From Leifsonia soli (lineage in GTDB: Bacteria > Actinomycetota > Actinomycetes > Actinomycetales > Microbacteriaceae), in the NCBI RefSeq assembly GCF_013408745.1, contig NZ_JACCBJ010000001.1, forward strand, positions 1,674,001 through 1,738,000: DNA of 64,000 bases. Direction: 5' to 3'. This document shows positions 49,640 through 60,971 of this stretch, one piece after another. Position numbers and translations under genes: made by a program. The notes under the pieces were generated by a model. It did no database searches. It saw only the letters and a program-made list of their open reading frames with translations, and had not been told where the DNA came from. Each line of letters starts with the position of its first letter. Position 1 is the stretch's first letter.

Positions 49640-50671
49640 CTAGCGGCCGCCCTCCCGCTTGCGGTGACGCTGCTGGATCGCCTGCTCGCCGTACGGGTAG
49701 ATGCCGGCGTGCGGTGCGCTCGCCTCGTCGAGACGTGCCCGCTGCTCCCCGGTCAGCTCCAGGTCGGCTGCGCCGAGGTTGTCCTCGAGCTGCTCGACGG
49801 TGCGGGCGCCGAGGATGACGGACGTGACCGCCGGGCGGTCGCTCAGCCACGCCAGCGACACCTGCGAGGCGGAGACTCCGGTCTCGCGGGCCACCGCATC
49901 CACCGCGTCGATGATCTCCCACGTGCGCGGGTCGGCGTTCCGCGCCTCCCACGCCTCCATGCCGCGCGTCGGGTTCTCGCCGAGCCGGGTCGCGCCCGTC
50001 GGCGGCTCGTCGCGACGGTACTTGCCGCTCAGCCAGCCGCCCGCGAGCGGCGACCACGGCAGCAGGCCGACGCTCGCATCCAGCGCCGCCGGCACGACCT
50101 CGTGCTCGATGCCGCGCACGATCAGGCTGTACTGCGGCTGCAGCGTCACGGGCGGCGCCCATCCGTTGGCGCGCGCGACCTGCACCGCCTTGGTGAGCTG
50201 CCAGCCCAGGTAGTTCGAGAAGCCGTAGTACGAGATCTTGCCGGAGGCGACCGCGTCGTCGAGGAACCGCAGGGTCTCCTCGATCGGGGTCAGCGCATCC
50301 CACGCGTGCATCTGGTACAGGTCGATGTGGTCGACGCCGAGCCGGCGCAGGGAGGCGTCGAGCGCCGTGCGGAGATGGGTGCGCGAGAGACCGAGGTCGT
50401 TGGGGCCGCCGCCCATCGGGAACCGGCCCTTCGTCGCGATCACCACGCCGTCGCGGCTGCCCGGGTTGCGGGAGAGCCACCGGCCGATGATCGACTCGGA
50501 GGCGCCGCTCGTGTAGACGTCCGCGGTGTCGATGAAATTGCCGCCCGCGTCGAGGTAGCGCTCCAGGATGGCGTGCGACGTCTGCTCGTCCGCCTCCGCT
50601 CCGAAGGTCATGGTGCCGAGGGCGAACTCCGACACGATCGTTCCGCTGTTTCCGAGGTTGCGTAGATCCAT
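49640..50671 (-). CDS. Aldo/keto reductase
   Basis: 343 residues of the AKR superfamily, (beta/alpha)8 barrel. Catalytic Asp and Tyr are in GGNFIDTADVYTSGASE, Lys in VIATKGRFPMG and His in IDLYQMHAWD. The NADP-binding end is SVILGARTVEQLEDNLGA. The long form with TPIEETLRFLDDAVASGKISYYGFSN matches the YajO/AKR11-14-like group. Substrate unknown. TAGTTT (minus, 50683-50678) ends six bases before ATG 50671. Confidence 0.93.
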   Translation of the reverse strand: MDLRNLGNSGTIVSEFALGTMTFGAEADEQTSHAILERYLDAGGNFIDTADVYTSGASESIIGRWLSRNPGSRDGVVIATKGRFPMGGGPNDLGLSRTHLRTALDASLRRLGVDHIDLYQMHAWDALTPIEETLRFLDDAVASGKISYYGFSNYLGWQLTKAVQVARANGWAPPVTLQPQYSLIVRGIEHEVVPAALDASVGLLPWSPLAGGWLSGKYRRDEPPTGATRLGENPTRGMEAWEARNADPRTWEIIDAVDAVARETGVSASQVSLAWLSDRPAVTSVILGARTVEQLEDNLGAADLELTGEQRARLDEASAPHAGIYPYGEQAIQQRHRKREGGR

Positions 50672-50683
50672 AGCGCGAAACTA
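50672..50683 (-). promoter_or_regulatory. Leaderless -10 element of the aldo/keto reductase gene
   Basis: On the minus strand TAGTTT, six-base spacer CGCGCT, ATG 50671. Its partner promoter TACTGT (50705-50710) for the divergent phosphoesterase lies 21 bases away. Confidence 0.5.
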
Positions 50684-50704
50684 GCCCCGTCCCGGCGGTT
50701 TGCG

Positions 50705-50718
50705 TACTGTGTGCCATC
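50705..50718 (+). promoter_or_regulatory. Leaderless -10 element of the phosphoesterase gene
   Basis: TACTGT at 50705-50710, eight bases before GTG 50719. Confidence 0.45.
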
Positions 50719-51219
50719 GTGAGGCTGCTCCTGATCTCCGACACGCACGTCCCGAAACGCGCCCGCGTCCTGCCCGCCCCGGTGCTCGCCGCGGTGGATG
50801 CGGCCGATGTCGTCATCCACGCCGGGGACTGGGTGGATGCGGCGACGCTCGACCTCCTGGAGCAGCGGGCGCGGCGCCTGGTCGGCGTCTGGGGCAACAA
50901 CGACGGACCGGAGCTGCGGCGGCGTCTCCCCGAGGTCGCGCGCGTGGAGCTCGACGGCGTGCGGTTCGCCGTCGTCCACGAGACCGGCCCTGCTGCCGGC
51001 CGCGAGGCGCGCTGCGAGCGGGACTACCCGGATGCGGACGTGCTCGTGTTCGGCCACTCCCACATCCCGTGGGACACCGTCTCGCCCGGCGGTCTGCGCC
51101 TGCTGAACCCGGGGTCGCCGACCGACCGGCGACGGCAGCCGGAGTGCACCTTCCTGACCGCCGAGGTCGTGGACGGACGCGTCGCCGACGTCACCCTGGT
51201 GCCGGTCGACCGCGGCTGA
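50719..51219 (+). CDS. YfcE/MJ0936 family metallophosphoesterase
   Basis: 166 residues of the calcineurin-like phosphoesterase fold. Metal ligands are visible in LLISDTHVPK (DxH), VIHAGDWVDAAT (GD), VWGNNDGPELR (GNND), and the paired His in VFGHSHIPWDTVS. The small size fits the YfcE-type phosphodiesterases. Substrate unknown. Confidence 0.93.
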   Translation: MRLLLISDTHVPKRARVLPAPVLAAVDAADVVIHAGDWVDAATLDLLEQRARRLVGVWGNNDGPELRRRLPEVARVELDGVRFAVVHETGPAAGREARCERDYPDADVLVFGHSHIPWDTVSPGGLRLLNPGSPTDRRRQPECTFLTAEVVDGRVADVTLVPVDRG

Positions 51220-51314
51220 CGCGCCCTGGCCCGTCCGCCCGCGGGAACGACTGTCTTTCCCTGCGCTCGGCGAACGGCGAGCCTGTCCCTGAGGCGCAGA
51301 CCGGGGAGGCGACC

Positions 51315-51701
51315 ATGCGGGATCATCAGGCGTCGGGACCGGGCCGTCCGGACATCCTGGCCTGGTCGGGCACTCTGGTGCTCGGGACCGTCGGGATCGG
51401 CCTCGTCGCGATCTGGCTCGCCGGGAGGGCGGCGCCGCCTGCGGTGCCGGACGACGCGCTCGGCGACATCCTCCAGGGCGCGGTCGGGGTGGGCGGGCTC
51501 CTGTGCGTGCTCGCCGTCGGCGTCGGAGCCGCCATGCTCCGCGAGCGTCCCCTCAGCGCACGATCGCACCGGGTACGGCGTGATCCGTCCCGGCACGGAG
51601 CGCTCGCACGCTCGACGGTGTCGGCGTCCGTTGCCACCCCGGTGCGCGAGGCGGCCGCGTCCCGTCCCGTCCCGCCGGCGCGCCGCGCACGACATCTCTG
51701 A
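51315..51701 (+). CDS. Hypothetical membrane protein with two helices
   Basis: 128 residues. Two hydrophobic helices (WSGTLVLGTVGIGLVAIWLA at about 17-36 and ILQGAVGVGGLLCVLAVGVGAAM at about 53-75) precede a basic Arg/Ser/Ala-rich cytosolic tail. GGGAGG five bases before ATG 51315 supports the start. No family recognised. Confidence 0.7.
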   Translation: MRDHQASGPGRPDILAWSGTLVLGTVGIGLVAIWLAGRAAPPAVPDDALGDILQGAVGVGGLLCVLAVGVGAAMLRERPLSARSHRVRRDPSRHGALARSTVSASVATPVREAAASRPVPPARRARHL

Positions 51702-51730
51702 CCCGCCCGGTCCCTGCCCCCGAACGCCCC

Positions 51731-51785
51731 TGTGGGGCGCAACACGCCGTTACGGCTCCCCCATGACGGCGTGTTGCGCCCCACA
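51731..51785. terminator. Perfect 20-base palindrome, family 2
   Basis: TGTGGGGCGCAACACGCCGT (51731-51750) pairs exactly with 51766-51785 across a 15-base loop. It starts 30 bases after the stop at 51701 and ends 20 bases before the convergent methyltransferase stop. It shares GGGGYCGCAACACRCCGTT with the element at 39170-39224. Confidence 0.7.
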
Positions 51786-51804
51786 GATGCGGATGGGCGC
51801 GAGG

Positions 51805-53334
51805 TCACGCCCGGAGGAAGCCGTCCGTCAGCAGTCCGCGCACGGCGGGCAGCAGGTCGGCGAGCAGCGCGTCGCCGTCCACCTCCAGCAGCTGCGCCAG
51901 CGCCGCCGCGATCGCGGCGACGGACAGCTCGCCGTCGCACGCGCCCACGAGCGCCGCGAGCCCGGTGTCGGCCGACACCGTGCGCCCGAAGCCGCCGCCC
52001 TGCCGGAGCAGGATCGCCGTCGGGGAGTCTGCACCCGGCCAGAGGTGCCGCTCCTCGGTCACGTCACCGGCGACGACCGGACGCAGCCGGCCGAGCTCGT
52101 CGTCCGTCAGCGCCGCCTGCAGGTCGTGCGCGTCGAGCGCCTCGCCGAGGTGCACGCCGAGCCCGGCCTCGTTGGCGCCGAGCGAGCCGTGCAGCCGCTC
52201 GAACCGGCGCAGCGTCGGCAGCCCGGCCGACCGGCGCAGCAGGAGGTATCCGAAGCCGACCGAGCGCACGTCCCGTGCCTCGAAGTCGTCGAGCCAGGCA
52301 CCGAGGAGCCGCTCGAACTCCGGGGTGCCCGGGCGGGTGCCACCGTCGCGGATCCACGTCTCCGAATAGCGGACCGCGTCCTCCACGTCGCGCTCGATCA
52401 CCCACGCGTCGAGCGGAGCGGGGGACGCATCCACCCAGTCCCGCACTCGCGCGAGGCCGTCGCCCGCTCCCCGGTACTCCCAGTTGCCGAGCAGCTGGGC
52501 GACGCCGCCCGGCTGGAGGTGCTCTCCGCATCCGCTCACGAACGCGGCGACGAGGCCGTCGCCGACCATGCCGCCGTCGCGGTACTCGTATGCGGGCACG
52601 CCTTCGGCCCGCGGCGTGATCACGAACGGCGGATTGGACACGATGTGGTCGAAGCGCTCCCCCGCGACCGGCTCGAACATGCTCCCGAGCCGCAGCTCGA
52701 CGCCGTCGATCTCGTTCAGGGCCAGGTTCAGGGCGGCCAGGCGGAGCGCCCGCCGGGAGATGTCGGTCGCGACGACCCGGCGGGCGTGGCGGGCGGCGTG
52801 CATGGCCTGGATGCCGCATCCCGTTCCGAGGTCGAGCGCGCTGTCGACGGGGGTCTGCAGCATCAGTCCGCTGAGTGTGAGGGAGGCGCCGCCGACGCCC
52901 AGGACGTGGTCCTCCGGGAGCGCATGGCCGAGGGCGAGCTCGCCGAGGTCGGAGACGATCCACCACTCGGCCGGACCCGCCGCATCCACGAAACCGTACG
53001 GTCGGAGGTCGACCGCGGAGGCGACCGTGTCGCCGTCGCGCGTGACGAGCCCGAGCGCGACCGCTCCGTCGACCCCGAGTGCGGGAAGGGCCGCGGCGAC
53101 CTCGTCGTGCGAGACGGGCCGGCCGAGCACGAACAGGCGCGCGAGGGTGGCGAGCGCCGAGGGACCGCGGCGGCGCAGGGCGCGCTCCGCCGGGACGCGC
53201 TGCCCGCGGTGCAGCGCCTCCGCCGCCTCCTCGCCCCACAGCTCGGTCAGCGCGTCGACGGTCAGACCCGCGGCGATCAGGTCGGACCGGAGGTCGGGGA
53301 TGCGTTCGGCGGCCGGGACAGCGGGTGCGCTCAT
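51805..53334 (-). CDS. SAM-dependent methyltransferase (N5-glutamine MTase-like, with N-terminal extension)
   Basis: 509 residues. An N-terminal domain of about 150 residues (LRSDLIAAGLTVDALTELWG) precedes the methyltransferase core: SALDLGTGCGIQAMHAARHA (motif I), VVATDISRRALRLAALNLAL (motif II) and HIVSNPPFVITPRAEG (NPPF motif IV, as in HemK/PrmC and small-RNA methylases). A winged-helix-like C-terminal part follows. NPPF enzymes methylate glutamine or exocyclic amines of nucleic acids; the target here is unknown. TTGAAT lies six bases before ATG 53334, mirroring the divergent CAGAAT promoter of acyP. Confidence 0.9.
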   Translation of the reverse strand: MSAPAVPAAERIPDLRSDLIAAGLTVDALTELWGEEAAEALHRGQRVPAERALRRRGPSALATLARLFVLGRPVSHDEVAAALPALGVDGAVALGLVTRDGDTVASAVDLRPYGFVDAAGPAEWWIVSDLGELALGHALPEDHVLGVGGASLTLSGLMLQTPVDSALDLGTGCGIQAMHAARHARRVVATDISRRALRLAALNLALNEIDGVELRLGSMFEPVAGERFDHIVSNPPFVITPRAEGVPAYEYRDGGMVGDGLVAAFVSGCGEHLQPGGVAQLLGNWEYRGAGDGLARVRDWVDASPAPLDAWVIERDVEDAVRYSETWIRDGGTRPGTPEFERLLGAWLDDFEARDVRSVGFGYLLLRRSAGLPTLRRFERLHGSLGANEAGLGVHLGEALDAHDLQAALTDDELGRLRPVVAGDVTEERHLWPGADSPTAILLRQGGGFGRTVSADTGLAALVGACDGELSVAAIAAALAQLLEVDGDALLADLLPAVRGLLTDGFLRA

Positions 53335-53353
53335 CCTTCCATTCAAGCAGGGG

Positions 53354-53365
53354 CAGAATGGGGCT
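53354..53365 (+). promoter_or_regulatory. Leaderless promoter, CAGAAT type, of acyP
   Basis: CAGAAT at 53354-53359, spacer GGGGCT, GTG 53366. Divergent from the methyltransferase gene, with only 31 bases between the two start codons. Confidence 0.5.
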
Positions 53366-53641
53366 GTGATCCGCAGGAGAGCGATCGTGTCCGGTGGCGT
53401 GCAGGGCGTCGGCTTCCGCTGGGGTGCGCGGGAGGCCGCGCAGCGCCTCGGCGTGACCGGCTGGGCGCGCAACCGCCTCGACGGCACGGTCGAGGCCGAG
53501 ATCGAGGGGACGCCGGACCAGGTCGCCGGGATGCTGGACTGGCTCCGTACCGGCCCGCCCGGCGCATCCGTCACGTCCGTCGCCGTCACCGACCTCCCAC
53601 TCGCCCACGACGAAGCCTTCCGCATCCACGAGACCGCCTGA
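53366..53641 (+). CDS. acyP: Acylphosphatase
   Basis: A 91-residue ferredoxin-like enzyme. AIVSGGVQGVGFRWGAREAA contains the phosphate loop GxVQGVGFR with the catalytic Arg, and VTGWARNRLDGTVEAEIEG holds the catalytic Asn. It hydrolyses acyl phosphates. Start GTG 53366 gives the standard length; earlier in-frame codons lie antisense to the methyltransferase. Confidence 0.96.
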   Translation: MIRRRAIVSGGVQGVGFRWGAREAAQRLGVTGWARNRLDGTVEAEIEGTPDQVAGMLDWLRTGPPGASVTSVAVTDLPLAHDEAFRIHETA

Positions 53642-53670
53642 CCCGCCCCCACCCCCACCCCAGCCCCCGC

Positions 53671-53746
53671 CCCCGCCGTCGAGTCCGCAAACTTTGCACG
53701 CGACACGCGGGGGCGATGTGCAAAGTTCGCGGACTCGACGGTGGGG
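53671..53746. terminator. Long palindrome, family 1
   Basis: Arms 53671-53699 and 53718-53746 pair over 29 bases with two mismatches, with an 18-base loop. It starts 29 bases after the acyP stop. Its outer part, CGGACTCGACGG, is shared with 6882-6957, while the inner GTGCAAAGTT is specific to this copy. Confidence 0.7.
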
Positions 53747-53765
53747 GGCCCGGGAGGGGGCGGGG

Positions 53766-53777
53766 CAGAATGGGGGC
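53766..53777 (+). promoter_or_regulatory. Leaderless promoter, CAGAAT type, of the PLP lyase gene
   Basis: CAGAAT at 53766-53771, spacer GGGGGC, ATG 53778, directly after the family 1 palindrome. Confidence 0.5.
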
Positions 53778-54671
53778 ATGACGCGCGCGACACTGCTGAC
53801 CATCACCATGCCGACCGGAGCGCCGGAGGCCGGCGACCCCGGGTTCGTGGTGTCCGACTTCGACGCGCCGCAGGTGCGCGTCACCGACCTCGCGGTCACC
53901 CGCGGCGACGGCGTCTTCGAGACGATCGCCGTCATCGGCGGGCACCCGCAGGCACTGGAGCCCCACCTCGCCCGCCTGGCCCACTCGGCCGCGCTGCTCG
54001 ACCTCCCGGACCCGGCGCTGGATGTCTGGCGCGAGGCCGTCCGCGCCGGCGTCGCGGACTACCTGACCCGGAACGGCGATCGGGATGCGGAGCTCTACGC
54101 GAAGCTCGTCTACAGCCGCGGCGTCGAGGGCTCGGGCGCTCCGAGCGGCTGGCTGTTCGTCGACCAGGGCGAGGACTTCTCGCGGGCACGCCTCGGCATC
54201 CGGGTCGTCACGCTGGATCGCGGCCTCCGTCACGACGTCGCCGAGACCTCACCGTGGCTCCTCGCCGGCGCGAAGACGCTGTCCTACGCGGTCAACCGGA
54301 CCGCTCAGCGCGAGGCCGTGCGGCGCGGCGCCGACGACGTGCTCTTCGTCAGCAGCGACGGCTACGCGCTCGAAGGCCCCACCTCCAACGTGGTGACCCT
54401 AGCCGACGGCGTCGTCCGCACGCCGAACACCGATCAGGGAATCCTCGCCGGGACGACGCAGGCGGCCGTGTTCGACTTCTTCGAGCAGCGCGGCCTCCGC
54501 ACCGAGTTCGCACCGCTGACGCTCGACGACGTCACCGCCGCCGACGCCCTCTGGCTCGTGTCCAGCGTCCGGCAGGCCGCGCCCGTCACGCACCTCGACG
54601 GCCGCGAGTACCCGGTGGATGCCGCACTCACCGCCGAGCTCAACGCGTACCTCCTCGCCCGCACCGAGTGA
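53778..54671 (+). CDS. Class IV PLP enzyme, aminodeoxychorismate lyase-like
   Basis: A 297-residue fold-type IV PLP enzyme. TRGDGVFETIAVIGGHPQAL matches the PabC/IlvE N-terminal site. SYAVNRTAQREAVRRGADDVLF stands where the PLP Lys region is expected (preceding GAKTLSYAVN supplies the Lys). YALEGPTSNVVTLADG and TGITR-like QGILAGTTQAAVFDFFEQRG bind the cofactor phosphate. Aminodeoxychorismate lyase (folate pathway) is the likeliest role; D-amino acid or branched-chain transaminase activity cannot be excluded. Confidence 0.87.
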   Translation: MTRATLLTITMPTGAPEAGDPGFVVSDFDAPQVRVTDLAVTRGDGVFETIAVIGGHPQALEPHLARLAHSAALLDLPDPALDVWREAVRAGVADYLTRNGDRDAELYAKLVYSRGVEGSGAPSGWLFVDQGEDFSRARLGIRVVTLDRGLRHDVAETSPWLLAGAKTLSYAVNRTAQREAVRRGADDVLFVSSDGYALEGPTSNVVTLADGVVRTPNTDQGILAGTTQAAVFDFFEQRGLRTEFAPLTLDDVTAADALWLVSSVRQAAPVTHLDGREYPVDAALTAELNAYLLARTE

Positions 54672-54859
54672 CAACGGGCCGCGCCAGGCACTGCCCGGCA
54701 ACGCCGCATCCCGCGCAACGGAACGACACGTAGACCCATCGTTGCACCCCGATTGGCGTGGCGTCGGCGGCACCGCCTAGGCTGTTGCCACCGCGCGGCG
54801 ATGGGGCCGGCGCGACGGGCGAACGTCCCGTCGACGACCCGGGGAAGGAGGGGTGCGAG

Positions 54860-55195
54860 ATGACCGAGCCGGTGCCGCGCAGCATCGAGCTGCTCCGTCA
54901 GCAGGCGCGCGACGAACTGTCCGCGATCATCGAGCACCGCTGCCGTGCGGGCGAAGATCCGTGGCAGTTCATCCCCGACCTCCCGAGCGTCGACGAGCAG
55001 GTCGTCATCGGCCTCCGGGCGACGGCCATCGAGGCGTTCGACCTCGCCGACGAGCAGTCGCGGGCGCACCATCCCTCGGCCGGTCGCGACGTGTTCGCGC
55101 GCTTCGAGTACGGTGTGCTCCGCCGGATCGCGCTGGAGCATCCCGAACTGAGCGAAGCCGTCTGGGGGATGCTCGACAAGGTCGAGCGCGCCTGA
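54860..55195 (+). CDS. Hypothetical protein, 111 residues
   Basis: A mostly helical acidic protein (IELLRQQARDELSAIIEHRC, VVIGLRATAIEAFDLADEQS, VLRRIALEHPELSEAVWGML). The very strong Shine-Dalgarno GGGGAAGGAGGGG (54841-54853) six bases before ATG 54860 decides the start and marks it as well translated. TAGGCT near 54776-54781 could be its -10, giving an unusually long leader for this window. No family recognised. Confidence 0.75.
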   Translation: MTEPVPRSIELLRQQARDELSAIIEHRCRAGEDPWQFIPDLPSVDEQVVIGLRATAIEAFDLADEQSRAHHPSAGRDVFARFEYGVLRRIALEHPELSEAVWGMLDKVERA

Positions 55196-55196
55196 C

Positions 55197-55208
55197 TACT
55201 CTTCCCGC
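55197..55208 (+). promoter_or_regulatory. Leaderless -10 element of the RibD-like gene
   Basis: TACTCT at 55197-55202, spacer TCCCGC, ATG 55209. It begins two bases after the preceding stop. Confidence 0.45.
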
Positions 55209-55820
55209 ATGGGAATCGTCACCGCCGACATCGCCATCTCGCTGGACGGCTTCGCAGCCGGACCGGATCAATCGCTCGAGCACCCGCTGGGCGGGGGCGC
55301 GGCCGACCGCCTCCACGTGTGGATGTTCGAGTACGCCGATGCCCACACCGCCGAGATCGATGCGATCACCGCGGCCGGCGCCTACGTGATGGGCCGCAAC
55401 ATGTTCGGCCCGGTGAGGCACGAGTGGCCGGCCCCCGGCGAGCCGCTCGGCGACTGGATCGGCTGGTGGGGCGACGAGCCGCCGTACCACGCCCCCGTGT
55501 TCGTGCTGACCCACTACCCGCGCGACCCGCTGGAGCTGACCGGGACCACGTTCCATTTCGTCACCGACGGCATCCACTCGGCGGTCGAGCAGGCGCGGGC
55601 GATCGCCGGGGATGCGGACGTCGCCATTGCCGGCGGCGCCGAGACCCTCAACCAGGCCCTGTGGGCGGGCATCGTCGACGAGCTGCGCCTGCACGTCGCC
55701 CCCGTCACCCTGGGAGCGGGCGAGCGCGTCTTCGACCGCGTTCCGTCGCTCGAGCTGGAGCTGCTGAGCGAGCGGGTCACCCCGGAGGTCGCCCACCTCA
55801 CCTACCGGGTGCGGCGCTGA
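55209..55820 (+). CDS. Dihydrofolate reductase family protein (RibD C-terminal domain)
   Basis: 203 residues of the RibD_C/DHFR fold. VTADIAISLDGFAAGPDQSL at the N-terminus, GAYVMGRNMFGP (NADP-binding loop), and DVAIAGGAETLNQALWAGIVDELRLHVAPVTLGAGERVF are the family core. Stand-alone members are NADPH-dependent reductases of uncertain substrate, distinct from riboflavin RibD and folate FolA. Confidence 0.92.
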   Translation: MGIVTADIAISLDGFAAGPDQSLEHPLGGGAADRLHVWMFEYADAHTAEIDAITAAGAYVMGRNMFGPVRHEWPAPGEPLGDWIGWWGDEPPYHAPVFVLTHYPRDPLELTGTTFHFVTDGIHSAVEQARAIAGDADVAIAGGAETLNQALWAGIVDELRLHVAPVTLGAGERVFDRVPSLELELLSERVTPEVAHLTYRVRR

Positions 55821-55830
55821 CGCCGCACCC

Positions 55831-55916
55831 TTCCGTCGGAGATCCGCAGTCGTCGGCTCCGCATCTCCTGCCGCACCGCGGTGCGTCGGAGATGAAGGCG
55901 CTTTCCACCGACGGAA
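55831..55916. terminator. Compound palindrome, family 3
   Basis: Outer arms TTCCGTCGG (55831-55839) and CCGACGGAA (55908-55916) enclose CATCTCC/GGAGATG and a central GCACCGCGGTGC. GTCGGAGAT occurs twice in direct order. It starts ten bases after the stop at 55820, between convergent genes. Confidence 0.6.
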
Positions 55917-55929
55917 GCACCGGCCCGTG

Positions 55930-57792
55930 CTACAGCGCGGCCGCGTCCGTCACGGGCAGCCGGCAGACGAAGTCGCGACACAAATACGCGGTCGGCAGTC
56001 CGTCCCGCGCGACGCGCCCCGCGAACAGCTCGAACCCGTCGGCGGTCAGGTCCGCCGCCTCCTGCTCGGTCACGAGGGCGACCAGCGGTGCGGGATGCCG
56101 CCGAGCGACCCGCACGAGGTCGCCGTCTCCGGCACCGCCGGCCGCCCCGTTCCCACCCGGCCGCACGACGACCAGCTGCTCCGGCTCCTCCGCCAGTCGC
56201 GACATCAGCGACAGCGACGCCCCGAACCCGCTCGGCACCTCCGGGGCCTGCGCGGCCACCATCCGCATCGCCTCGCGCGCCGCCCGCTCGTACTTCCGCT
56301 CCCCCGACAGCAGGTAGAGGGTGTGCGCCGCCGCCGCGGTCGCGCTCAGCCCGGACGGATACGCGCCCTCGCTCGGGTCGACGCGCACGGCCAGTCCGGT
56401 CGCGGCGAGCACCGGGTCGCCCCCGCCCGGAGTCTCGAACGGGCACGTCCCCTCGCCGGCCGCATCCAGGCACAGGTCCACCAGATCGCGCGCGGCCGCG
56501 GCGTACCGCGGTCCGCCGCCCGCGAGCGCGAGCTCCAGCAGACCGCCGGCGAGCCCGCCGTAGTCCTCGAGCGTCGCCTCCGCGTCGCTGACCCGGTCGC
56601 CGAGGGAGGCGCGCAGCAGCAGCCCGTCCGGCCGCCTGTGCCGGGCCAGCAGCAGGTCGGCCGTCTCCCGCGCCGCGGCGATCCAGGCCGGGCGGTCCAG
56701 GATGCGACCGGCGCGGGAGAGCGCACCGATCGCGAAGCCGTTCCAGCCGGTCAGCACCTTGGCGTCGACCTCCGGCGGTTCCAGCCGGGCCCGCTCCTCG
56801 GGCGCCACCCGGTAGTAGGTCCCCTCGACCCGGGCGCCGTCGATCACGCTCTCCGAATCCTGCGCCGACGCGAAGCCTCCGTTCGGTCGCCGCAGCACCG
56901 CCAGTAGGAACGCGGCGATGCCGTCGGCCGTCCGTTCGGCCCACGCGGCGCCGCCCTGCTGCCACGACGTGGAGTAGGCGTCGAGGAGGAGCGCGTTGTC
57001 GTACAGCATCCGCTCGTAGTGCGGGTCGCTCCAGTCACGGCGGGTGGCGTAGCGGAAGAACCCGCCGTCGACGGGGTCGCGCAGCGGGGAGTCCGCCATG
57101 CGCTGCAGGGTGCGGTGCGCCAGCTCGCGCCCGGCCGGGCGGGCGAGTAGGAACCCGAGAACGGGCGCGACGGGGAACTTCGGCGCGGTCCCGAAGCCGC
57201 CGTACTGCGGATCCTCCGCCTCGGCGAGACGTTCGACGGCGCCGTCCAGAGCGCGGTCGTCGGGCAGGTCGGCGACCGCTGTCGCCGCTGCGGCCGCCGC
57301 CGCCATCGCCTCCCCCACGCGGGCGGCGTCGGACTGGACGGCGTCGCGCCGGTTCTCCCAGGCGTCGGCCACCGCATCCAGCACCTGCCGGAAGGTGGCC
57401 CGCCCGCCGACCGGCTCCGGCGGGAAGTACGTGCCGGCGAAGAACGCCCGCCCGTCGGGGGTGGCGAACACCGTCAGCGGCCAGCCCAGGTTGTCGGTGA
57501 ATGCGCTCGCGGCCGACAGATAGGCCGCATCCACCTCGGGATGCTCTTCGCGGTCGACCTTGATCGCGACGAACCGGGCGTTCAGCTCGCCGGCGGCGAC
57601 GGGGTCGCTGAAGCTCTCACGCGCCATGACGTGGCACCAGTGGCAGGTCGCGTACCCGATGGAGATCAGCACGGGCACATCCCGCCTCCGCGCCTCCGCG
57701 AATGCGTCGGCGCCCCACGGGAACCAGTCGACCGGGTTGGCCGCGTGAGCGCGCAGATAGGGGCTGACCGCGTCCGCGAGCCGATTCACCAT
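55930..57792 (-). CDS. Thioredoxin-domain protein of the YyaL/SSP411 family
   Basis: 620 residues. The N-terminal thioredoxin-like domain has the active site [18 protein letters not shown] (CxxC) and [18 protein letters not shown]. The rest is an (alpha/alpha)6 barrel like N-acylglucosamine 2-epimerases ([24 protein letters not shown]). No secretion signal, so it is cytosolic. The family is conserved from bacteria to man (spermatogenesis-associated protein 20), with unproven biochemical function. TAGGGT (minus, 57804-57799) ends six bases before ATG 57792. Confidence 0.94.
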   Translation of the reverse strand: MVNRLADAVSPYLRAHAANPVDWFPWGADAFAEARRRDVPVLISIGYATCHWCHVMARESFSDPVAAGELNARFVAIKVDREEHPEVDAAYLSAASAFTDNLGWPLTVFATPDGRAFFAGTYFPPEPVGGRATFRQVLDAVADAWENRRDAVQSDAARVGEAMAAAAAAATAVADLPDDRALDGAVERLAEAEDPQYGGFGTAPKFPVAPVLGFLLARPAGRELAHRTLQRMADSPLRDPVDGGFFRYATRRDWSDPHYERMLYDNALLLDAYSTSWQQGGAAWAERTADGIAAFLLAVLRRPNGGFASAQDSESVIDGARVEGTYYRVAPEERARLEPPEVDAKVLTGWNGFAIGALSRAGRILDRPAWIAAARETADLLLARHRRPDGLLLRASLGDRVSDAEATLEDYGGLAGGLLELALAGGGPRYAAAARDLVDLCLDAAGEGTCPFETPGGGDPVLAATGLAVRVDPSEGAYPSGLSATAAAAHTLYLLSGERKYERAAREAMRMVAAQAPEVPSGFGASLSLMSRLAEEPEQLVVVRPGGNGAAGGAGDGDLVRVARRHPAPLVALVTEQEAADLTADGFELFAGRVARDGLPTAYLCRDFVCRLPVTDAAAL

Positions 57793-57863
57793 GCGCTCAC
57801 CCTACGACCCGAGGGCTGTGACCGAAGCCCTCGATCCGGCCGGGCTCGGAGCCGGGTGCGCCC

Positions 57864-58274
57864 TCAGGCGGGCCGGTCCATCCCGTGCAGCCGAACCGAC
57901 GAGTTGAGGTAGAACGCGCCGAGCACGGCGTAGGTCAGGCATGCGACGGCCGGGATGAGCGCCCCCTCCGGGCGGCTGGCCAGCGCGCCGACGCCCGAGA
58001 CGAACGCCAGCAGGATCAGGCCGCCGCCGATCCAGAACCCCGCAGCAGGCCGGGCGGTCGCACGCCACCACGGCCGCGGGTCGGTGCGGTTCTCGTCGGC
58101 GCCGCGGAAGCAGCGCACCCCGACGATCACATACGCCACGTTGAGGGCGGCGACGATCAGCACGTCGAGGGTGGCGTTCACGAGGTTCGCGATGACGAAC
58201 CCGTTGAGCAGCAGGATGAACGCGAAGACGCCGACGACGTAGGCGATCTTCCCCGTGACCGACGTGATCCTCAC
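57864..58274 (-). CDS. Hypothetical membrane protein, four helices
   Basis: 136 residues with hydrophobic helices at about 10-30 (VVGVFAFILLLNGFVIANLV), 37-53, 78-97 (FWIGGGLILLAFVSGVGALA) and 106-125. A short charged loop CFRGADENRTDPRPWW joins helices 2 and 3. Start GTG 58274 follows TAGGCT (minus, 58286-58281) by six bases. No family recognised. Confidence 0.75.
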   Translation of the reverse strand: MRITSVTGKIAYVVGVFAFILLLNGFVIANLVNATLDVLIVAALNVAYVIVGVRCFRGADENRTDPRPWWRATARPAAGFWIGGGLILLAFVSGVGALASRPEGALIPAVACLTYAVLGAFYLNSSVRLHGMDRPA

Positions 58275-58332
58275 CCGACGAGCCTAGCCGGGAGCGGCGA
58301 CAGCGGTGGGCCGCACGCTCCCGGCCGGTGGA

Positions 58333-60811
<2,479 letters not shown>

Positions 60812-60956
60812 GGGTTCTCCTCGTCTCCGTCGACGCCGGACCCGATACCGGTTGAGGAGAACCTACGTCACGCCCGGGCGCGGGGCAACGCCCCAGGGTG
60901 GGGACCACGGGTGAGGACCCCGGGCGCGGACCGTCCGGGCGGGACGCGCGCGCCGG

Positions 60957-60971
60957 TAGACTGGAGGGCTC
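60957..60971 (+). promoter_or_regulatory. Promoter and ribosome binding site of hrpA
   Basis: TAGACT at 60957-60962 lies nine bases before ATG 60972. GGAGGG (60963-60968) sits three bases before the start, so either a leaderless or a very short leader is possible. Confidence 0.45.
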
